From the IMG/VR virus record IMGVR_UViG_3300042540_000560, positions 1 through 54,121 of that record: DNA of 54,121 bases; one strand, 5' to 3'. Both the position numbers and the translations under genes were made by a program. Positions 49,487-54,121 of this stretch are shown here, one piece after another. The notes beneath the pieces were generated by a model. That model made no database searches, was not told where the DNA came from, and saw nothing but the letters and a program-made list of their open reading frames with translations. The DNA is from a virus. Each line of letters opens with the position of its first letter. Position 1 is the first letter of the stretch.

Positions 49487-51131
49487 CTAGAGAAACATAT
49501 TACCATCAGGTCCAAACATTTTTGGACTCGAAAGACCCATCGGAAGAGTGTGAGGAACGTATCTGCTGAGGTCAGACTCATGGATAGCGTTATCTTTGAA
49601 CATTGGATCGTAGCCTTGTGCTGACCAAGTGACATCATTACATGCATCCGATAAGGTGTCAACAATGTCATCCGTCATTCCAGGGTGACCAGTCCATGTA
49701 AAGACTTCATCCATGCATTCTTTAAGCCAAGGAGCTTCCTCTGGAAACCAAATACGATGATTTCTCATACGTAATTGAGCGTTAATTGAGTTTTGAAGTT
49801 TATCTTTGGATTTAGTATTAGCTACTACATTGAGACCATGCATAGAAGCTAATTGTGCTGGTCCGATACCAAGACCATTAGTTTCCATCTTTACGTATTC
49901 TGGTCTCCAGGATTTGTAGATTTCAACGAGGACTTTGACACACTCTGGGATCTCTGCTCTCATTCGTTTCATATAAAGCCATAACAGTTGATACTCTTTG
50001 GTAAGACCCCATACTGAATAGACTGTATGAGATGCTCCATTACGAGTAGTTGACTGATCGATGATTCCTTCTCTAGTAGTTGCTGCTGAATCTGCTGTTA
50101 TAAAGACTTTCTTTAGGTCTTTATAGTGAACACCTCTACCCTCTACTACAAAGTAGTCACCTTTGGATTTATAAAATCTGGCATCTTGAACTCTAAACCT
50201 AGAGTCAGGGGATGCATCCCAATCTCCATGCTCTAATTGAAGTTTTCTGACTTCATCTAACTCTTGAAGTGCTTGACGATAAGATCGTTGATCGATGTAT
50301 TCATTGTCTCTCAATGAAGATGGTACGAAAGGCTTATTAGGATTCTTTCCTACCCATCTAATTCTTTTAACTGTCTCCTTAGTAGTGTTATCTACAGTAT
50401 CATAGAGTTCTTTTTCAATTTGATACCTGTTTTTAATCCATAAATGTCCTGGTCCTCCAGGATTACAAGACATTCTGAATCGAATTGGAATCGATTGATA
50501 AATCTTACAATACATGCATTTAGGTACGTAATTAGGGATCATTTCCCCTGTTGAAGGGTCCTTTTTAAGCTTATGAACAGGGCAAACCTTCTTACGTAGA
50601 CGAGAAAAGAGGTATCTAGGTGCTTGGTCATTTTCAAAGTGACCCCCTTCGTCAATTGCTGCGAATTGGAACTCAGCACCTTGGTACCGTTCTTCTACTC
50701 GATAATCTCCCAAGTAACCAAACTGGAGTTTAGCATAAGGACCTGGAGAACCATCAGGCCAAGAAGCATCAAAATAATAAGTATGTTCATCTGGTGCATA
50801 ATGGGCAGTTGGAACTCCACGTAACCATTGGGAAGCTCTATCTAGTAGGGCCTCGTTCTGTTTAAGTTCAGTAAGAGTACGTCGAAGAATCAATGCAGAA
50901 TACCCAGGAGTATCTGCATACTGCAACGCACACATCAGCAACACATCAGATTTACCAGTTGCCCCCCACGCCCCCCAAATTTCTCTGGAGGAAGAAAATA
51001 ACGTAGGGGGCTTAAACGCCTCCTCCTGCTGCCCCACCGAACAAAGCGTCCATATGGGGGAGCAAGAGGAACTCCAATTGGGTTGAGAAGGGTTTGTGAG
51101 GAATGTATTGGGAACACCAAGGAATTTTCAT
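49487..51131 (-). CDS. terL: Terminase large subunit, split inside Walker A
   Basis: Two frames together make one TerL. Frame 1 (51131-51012, 39 residues) begins MKIPWCSQYIPHKPF, contains 'LEFLLLPHMDALFGGAAGGG' and stops at TAA. Frame 2 (to 49487) resumes with 'KSDVLLMCALQYADTPGY' and carries 'ALILRRTLTEL', the B-motif region 'FQFAAIDEGGHF', 'MSCNPGG' and the nuclease domain 'ITADSAATT', 'KMETNGLG' and 'DDIVDTLSD'. Joining the two gives GGAAGGGKSD, the canonical terminase P-loop. Frame 2 alone, from a GTG at 51037, would read GAWGATGKSD, one residue out of Walker spacing and without the N-terminus. ATPase and nuclease motifs beyond the break are intact, so the gene looks under selection. Confidence 0.85.
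50954..51017 (-). other. 64-nt insertion in terL P-loop, possible bypass element
   Basis: Lies between Gly codon GGC (51020-51018) and AAA (50953-50951), ending in GGT (50956-50954). The stop TAA (51014-51012) is followed at once by GCCCCCTACG (51011-51002), which pairs over 10 bp (one G-U) with CGTGGGGGGC (50970-50961). The loop holds the repeated motif TTTTCTTCCTCCAGAGAAA. Length 64 is not a multiple of three. A six-G run lies just before the GGT. Confidence 0.75.
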
Positions 51132-51141
51132 GCTATATGCC

Positions 51142-51162
51142 TATGCAATGCAGAATTTATTA
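51142..51162 (-). promoter_or_regulatory. Start-associated element, copy g
   Basis: Minus strand CTAATAAATTCTGCATTGCA follows the stop of the RuvC-like gene; TAGGCATATAGC and the terL ATG at 51131 follow, supporting that upstream start. Confidence 0.7.
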
Positions 51163-51645
51163 GGAGTCTCGAAATCGGAGTCTACAAGCTTCGCAGATTA
51201 GAACGGAGTCTGCTGTGATTGGGCTGAGGTTAGGTACTTTGGTGAGTTGGGATGCTTTAACTAGCATTTGATCTTTGTCATTGCCAGGGGCACCTACTTC
51301 TTTCTTCCATTGCATTGGTGTTGGGAACCAAAATGAGGTGATTCCTAATCCAATTAGCATACCTTTGATGAGTCCAAAGTGTTCATGGAGTCCAGCTACA
51401 GCCTTTTTACCGTTCTTAGGCATGAAAACTGGTCTCTCAATGGTGACATAACACTCTGGACTACGATTAGTTATGGAAGCAAATAGGTTGTAAAAGTCGT
51501 TTTCAGTAAGGGTTCTTTGACGAGTTTCGTCGTTATGGCGAGCATAAAATGGGTAGATTTCCCAAGTTGGTTTTGATCCAGCTAACTTTGATTGAATTGT
51601 AAGGGCACCTTTTTGACCTAAATCAATGCCAATGTAACTAATCAT
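51160..51645 (-). CDS. RuvC-like Holliday junction nuclease
   Basis: 161 residues. 'YIGIDLGQKGALT' gives the first Asp, 'CYVTIERPVFMP' the Glu and 'ITADSVLICEACR' the last acidic positions of an RNase H-fold resolvase; 'EHFGLIKGMLIGLGI' and 'PTPMQWKKEVGA' are also typical. It probably resolves branched DNA before packaging, consistent with its place directly before terL. Confidence 0.85.
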   Translation of the reverse strand: MISYIGIDLGQKGALTIQSKLAGSKPTWEIYPFYARHNDETRQRTLTENDFYNLFASITNRSPECYVTIERPVFMPKNGKKAVAGLHEHFGLIKGMLIGLGITSFWFPTPMQWKKEVGAPGNDKDQMLVKASQLTKVPNLSPITADSVLICEACRLRFRDS

Positions 51646-51839
51646 GGAAATTTGATTCCGTATTTCTTAAAAGTGGCTTGATGACGGTCTATGCAATAAG
51701 ACTCGTAGTAACCATCAAACCATGCTTTGCGTTCTTCTGACCGTTTATCTAACTCTTTTGGGCAATTTGGGGGAAGTTTGGAGTAATAAGCTGTTTTACC
51801 GTCTTCGTAAGCTCTTTTGAGTTGTTTTGGTCCAGACAT
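51642..51839 (-). CDS. Ribosome modulation factor-like small protein
   Basis: 65 residues from ATG at 51839. 'AYEDGKTAYYSKLPPNCPKELDKRSEERKAWFDGYYESY' matches the RMF pattern: A-x-x-x-G-x-x-A ... C-P ... W-x-x-G-(W/Y). RMF dimerises and inactivates ribosomes in stationary cells; a phage copy might tune host translation. It overlaps the RuvC-like gene by 4 nt. Alternatively it only shares a fold and binds RNA or DNA. Confidence 0.65.
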   Translation of the reverse strand: MSGPKQLKRAYEDGKTAYYSKLPPNCPKELDKRSEERKAWFDGYYESYCIDRHQATFKKYGIKFP

Positions 51840-51844
51840 CACGA

Positions 51845-52135
51845 CTAATCCGGTTTAGAGGTTACGGCATCGTAGCATTCTCCAACCATCATTGTGAGTT
51901 CTAGGGCACTTTGCACCTCTATTAGAGATAACTGTCTCTTACGGTTCATGATAGTGACGTTTCCATGATCGTCTAAGATTTTAGTCATGAAAACGTTGAA
52001 AGCTTGTGCCATCAGCATCTCCTTGAAACTGATCTTGTGAGATGAGAGTGCAGATGACTGCAATTCTGGTTTAGATTCCAATGTAGGGTCTTTAAGCATT
52101 GCTGATAAAGACTTAGTTGGTTCTTGTTTTGCCAT
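51845..52135 (-). CDS. Hypothetical protein after terS
   Basis: 96 residues, helical C-terminal two thirds ('ISFKEMLMAQAFNVFMTKIL', 'LIEVQSALELTMMVGECYDAV'). SD AGGA before ATG; its start overlaps the terS end by about 23 nt. Function unknown; perhaps a packaging accessory. Confidence 0.6.
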   Translation of the reverse strand: MAKQEPTKSLSAMLKDPTLESKPELQSSALSSHKISFKEMLMAQAFNVFMTKILDDHGNVTIMNRKRQLSLIEVQSALELTMMVGECYDAVTSKPD

Positions 52136-52790
52136 CTATATTCCTTTCCAAGTTTAGGATTTGGTCTAACTCAATGGTTTTTTGAGCTAAAGGTCCTGGG
52201 AGACCCTTGTGTACCTGAGTAATACCATGCTTTTCTAGTAAGTCAACTGGTTTATCTTCATGATCTACCTTAACTGATAAGAGGTTATTATCAATAATTT
52301 CATTGAGGTCATGACCTCTTTCGCGTAGTCTTTTGAGTGCAGTTACGAAATCTTCAGTAATATCTAAGGTTTCCTTCTCCTTAATTGCACTACTAGATAC
52401 TTCGTCATCCCAGTCATCACCTAGTAACCTAGCGGGACCCCTAGTTAGGAAAAATTTAGGATCAACTGCCGCTAATTTTGATTCTGCTAGTCCTTTAGCT
52501 ACAGCCCAACCCTTGGAGAGTTCTTTCCATAGGATCACTTCTGGCATTCTAGGAGATGCCTCTTCATTGGTCTTACCTTTCCTTATCCAGGAAATGAAGG
52601 TAGGAACTGGAATCTGTAGAGATGCTGCTATCGAAGACATTGAGAAGCCTACCGAAGCTAGTTCTACTGCCTTATCCATAGCTACGAAATCAGCTAGTAG
52701 TAACTCTACCGTAGTTGGGATGAGGGGTTCCACTTCAGAGGGATCGGTAGTCATCTCAACCTTAGGTTTCTTAAATCGTTTAGTTGTCAT
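52113..52790 (-). CDS. terS: Terminase small subunit (probable)
   Basis: 225 residues from ATG at 52790 (MTTKRFKKPK, SD AGGAAC); the frame to 52874 crosses promoter elements. 'AVELASVGFSMSSIAASLQIPVPTFISWIRKG' (about 38-70) is a clear helix-turn-helix, as in small terminases that bind pac/cos DNA; acidic helices follow. First gene of the leftward packaging operon. Confidence 0.75.
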   Translation of the reverse strand: MTTKRFKKPKVEMTTDPSEVEPLIPTTVELLLADFVAMDKAVELASVGFSMSSIAASLQIPVPTFISWIRKGKTNEEASPRMPEVILWKELSKGWAVAKGLAESKLAAVDPKFFLTRGPARLLGDDWDDEVSSSAIKEKETLDITEDFVTALKRLRERGHDLNEIIDNNLLSVKVDHEDKPVDLLEKHGITQVHKGLPGPLAQKTIELDQILNLERNIDGKTRTN

Positions 52791-52809
52791 ATGTGCCTTA
52801 GTTCCTCTC

Positions 52810-52840
52810 GAATAAATTCTGCATTGCATACAGGTATATG
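52810..52840 (+). promoter_or_regulatory. Start-associated element, plus-strand copy h
   Basis: GAATAAATTCTGCATTGCAT followed by ACAGGTATAT on the plus strand, facing csrA. It is one of only two copies in this orientation. It lies just upstream of the terS start on the other strand. Confidence 0.65.
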
Positions 52841-52868
52841 GGGCTAGAAAAATTTTCCAGGACCCCCC

Positions 52869-52897
52869 TTGCACAGTACTATACTACACTATATCAT
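52869..52897 (+). promoter_or_regulatory. Sigma-70-like promoter for csrA operon
   Basis: TTGCAC (52869-52874), 17-nt spacer, TATCAT (52892-52897), facing csrA; leader about 125 nt. It matches promoters A and B in spacer length and -35 type. Confidence 0.6.
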
Positions 52898-52947
52898 TGG
52901 GTGAGGGCAGGGGCGGTAGGATGAGTTTAGCTATTAGTAGTTAATAC

Positions 52948-52989
52948 AGTACCTACTGCAATGCTGAATTTAATGTACCGATAGGTACT
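52948..52989 (-). promoter_or_regulatory. Element i flanked by 8-bp inverted repeat
   Basis: AGTACCTA (52948-52955) and TAGGTACT (52982-52989) bracket a minus-strand copy of the start-associated element (ATTAAATTCAGCATTGCA, about 52974-52957). It faces terS about 170 nt away. The arrangement looks like an operator around a divergent control region. Confidence 0.6.
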
Positions 52990-53030
52990 AAAAACTGTTA
53001 GGATTCTTAAAACACTATGGAGGTTACAAA

Positions 53031-53213
53031 ATGCTAGTTCTATCTCGTTTTGTCAATGAAAAGATCAAGATTGGTGACGACATCACCATAATGGTTGTCG
53101 AAGTCAAAGGCAACAAAGTACGCCTTGGCATCCAAGCACCTAGAGAACTACCCGTTCATCGCCAAGAAGTCTACGATGCAATCCAGGATCGTGACTCTGA
53201 TGAACAGAAGTAA
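53031..53213 (+). CDS. csrA: CsrA-family RNA-binding translational regulator
   Basis: 60 residues; MLVLSRFVNEKIKIGDDITIMV and 'VEVKGNKVRLGIQAPRELPVHRQEV' are the complete CsrA core, including Leu4, Arg6 and the 'PRELPVHR'-type RNA-binding edge (Arg44 region). It should dimerise and bind GGA loops in mRNA leaders. The SD GGAGG is 7-8 nt upstream. It heads the plus-strand block, and its divergent position from the packaging operon suits a regulator. Confidence 0.95.
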   Translation: MLVLSRFVNEKIKIGDDITIMVVEVKGNKVRLGIQAPRELPVHRQEVYDAIQDRDSDEQK

Positions 53214-53260
53214 CCTAGTTATTCTTCTCTCCTTCCAGGAAACCAAGGGGGTGTCGGGGG

Positions 53261-53398
53261 ATGAAAAAAGGTATCAAGAAGAAAGTAACTGTTAAAAAGA
53301 AAACTGTTAAGGATGCTTGTATAGCTTGTGGTGGAACTGGCATCTCAAGTAAGGGAAGTCGATGCTATCCATGTTCTGGAGGAGGAAAAAAGAAATGA
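53261..53398 (+). CDS. Small Lys-rich zinc-knuckle protein, 45 aa
   Basis: ATG at 53261. A Lys-rich N-terminus (KKGIKKKVTVKKK) precedes 'CIACGGTGISSKGSRCYPCSGGG', two CxxC pairs as in DnaJ-type zinc knuckles, and a KKK end. Probably binds nucleic acid. Its TGA overlaps the next ATG, and its SGGGKKK codons include the TGGAGG motif serving as that gene's SD. Confidence 0.65.
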   Translation: MKKGIKKKVTVKKKTVKDACIACGGTGISSKGSRCYPCSGGGKKK

Positions 53399-53724
53399 AT
53401 AAGTATCCAGTAGGACCAAAAACAATGGAACGTGCTGCGAAGACTGAAGCTGGAAAGCTAGCAGCAGCGTTGAGCAGATTGATGTATGGATCAGACAATG
53501 CAGACATTGGTATGCGTTCACATACCGATTCAAACGGAGTGGTCCAGTACACAATTCATGCTCGTAAATACGTTTGCCCAGAGATAGTGTTTCGCAACTC
53601 TGATGAACTTCCTAAGGGAGTTCCTGCTGCTGGGCATGAAGGTAGATATTTTTATAGCGAGAAACTGCTTTTCGCTGTTAGAGATTATTTGGAAGCAGCA
53701 GCAATTAGAGAGGTGTGTGAATAA
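53395..53724 (+). CDS. Hypothetical protein, 109 aa
   Basis: Start MNKYPVGPKTMERAA at 53395 (ATGA overlap, SD GGAGGAGG) is preferred over an upstream in-frame ATG at 53362. Mixed fold: an N-terminal helical segment, then 'HARKYVCPEIVFRNSDELPKGVPAAGHEG'. Shares a base with the next gene (TAATG). No family recognised. Confidence 0.65.
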   Translation: MNKYPVGPKTMERAAKTEAGKLAAALSRLMYGSDNADIGMRSHTDSNGVVQYTIHARKYVCPEIVFRNSDELPKGVPAAGHEGRYFYSEKLLFAVRDYLEAAAIREVCE

Positions 53725-54104
53725 TGAGCAATAACGAGCAAGGTTTTCGAGGCGTTCCAGGTGTGCCGGATGGGTTAGAAGTCGTGGCGTTTCGTGAGGT
53801 TAGATACGAGGAAATGTACCTCAATGACGATGTTCTTCGTTGGACGCAAACTCGTACTAGTGCTGCAAAGTATGTGATAGTTCGCAAGATTGAGAAGCAA
53901 AAGCAGTATCGACCATTTGAAAATGGAGAGGAGTTCAAGCCGTATCGGGATCGGTGGTGGAGATACAAGAGCGAAAAATTTACTTCCCGTCCTCCAAGGG
54001 GGTATGACGATTGTGGTTGGATATGCGGGGATACTTGGGGAAGATTGTTCGATGCTATTGTGTTTGATGACGGTTCACCTTTTGGCGTGGAGGTGACAGA
54101 GTGA
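53724..54104 (+). CDS. Hypothetical protein with YRPFxNGEEFxPYRDRWWR
   Basis: 126 residues. 'KQYRPFENGEEFKPYRDRWWRYKS' (about 66-89) and the ending 'FDAIVFDDGSPFGVEVTE' form a pattern I recall from uncharacterised phage proteins ('F-x-x-x-x-E-F-x-P-x-R-D-x-W'). The N-terminus is 'MSNNEQGFRGVPGVPDG'. Stop overlaps the GTG of the next frame. Confidence 0.7.
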   Translation: MSNNEQGFRGVPGVPDGLEVVAFREVRYEEMYLNDDVLRWTQTRTSAAKYVIVRKIEKQKQYRPFENGEEFKPYRDRWWRYKSEKFTSRPPRGYDDCGWICGDTWGRLFDAIVFDDGSPFGVEVTE

Positions 54105-54121
54105 GCAACTACAAAATAGAA
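54101..54121 (+). CDS. Partial ORF at right edge (MSNYKIE)
   Basis: GTG at 54101 overlaps the preceding stop (GTGA). Seven codons are visible. Merging AGAA (54118-54121) with AGAA at 1-4 continues in frame into the 2-409 gene, giving MSNYKIEILEYKETISVD. Confidence 0.45.

Noticed and set aside
50980-51011. Eukaryote-like GT...TTTTCTTCCTCCAG intron in terL
   Set aside because: Removing GT (51017) to AG (33 nt) leaves the upstream frame running into another stop, so it does not restore TerL.
50935-51120. Third open frame across the terL break (LPPEKFGGRGGQ)
   Set aside because: It ends after 61 codons, lacks GKS, and arises from the G-rich stem in another frame; it is a shadow, though it shows all three frames are open here.
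53307-53552. Antisense frames over the plus-strand genes at the right end
   Set aside because: They oppose genes with ATGA/TAATG coupling and good SDs and show no protein-like composition.

Overview
The window looks like a near-complete genome of a long-tailed (siphovirus-type) double-stranded DNA phage. It has small and large terminase, portal, major capsid, decoration, tail-tube and tape-measure candidates but no recognisable contractile sheath. It also has its own replication set: family A DNA polymerase, primase-helicase, SF1 helicase, Sak4-like ATPase, PD-(D/E)XK nuclease and an acidic SSB-like protein. The host is not shown directly. A cellular-type csrA, secreted proteins with CCY..GQR and CC...GG.W cysteine patterns and a Sec-exported protein suggest a planctomycete or similar Gram-negative host; this is inference. 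The two window ends share AGAA, and merging them continues one reading frame, so the genome may be circular or circularly permuted.

Layout. Plus-strand genes lie at 53031-54121 and 2-1175 (csrA, a small zinc protein, small hypotheticals, an SNase-like nuclease) and would form one block if the ends join. Everything from 52790 down to 1580 is on the minus strand. Reading leftward from 52790: packaging (terS, RMF-like protein, RuvC-like nuclease, terL); a secreted protein, papain-like protein and small membrane proteins; receptor-binding genes (four-LamG protein, fibre/baseplate protein); head genes (protease/scaffold, decoration, capsid, connectors); tail genes (tube, tape measure, large tail protein); a frameshift gene; portal; cysteine-rich tail proteins and a glycosyltransferase; small basic proteins, MazG-like and UDG-like proteins; replication and recombination; ParB-like and basic DNA-binding-type proteins; two aberrant tRNA-like genes around a ferritin-like gene; then about 20 short early-type genes behind two near-identical sigma-70-like promoters.

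The most unusual features concern gene expression. (1) terL is split inside its Walker A motif by 64 nt made of a stop codon, a 10-bp GC-rich stem and a pyrimidine-rich loop. Joining a GGC codon before it to a GGT codon after it restores a perfect P-loop, an arrangement like the T4 gene 60 translational bypass. (2) A pyrimidine-rich motif (coding strand TTCTTYCTCCAGAAA, often a small hairpin) recurs more than a dozen times, almost all on one strand, in several reading frames and between genes; one copy lies in the terL insert. (3) A tRNA-like RNA carries the 11-nt loop CTGGAGAGGGA, complementary to that motif. (4) A nine-A run precedes a second frame that ends one base before the portal start. 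(5) A start-associated element (AATAAATTCCGCATTGCA) recurs at least nine times at stop/start junctions.
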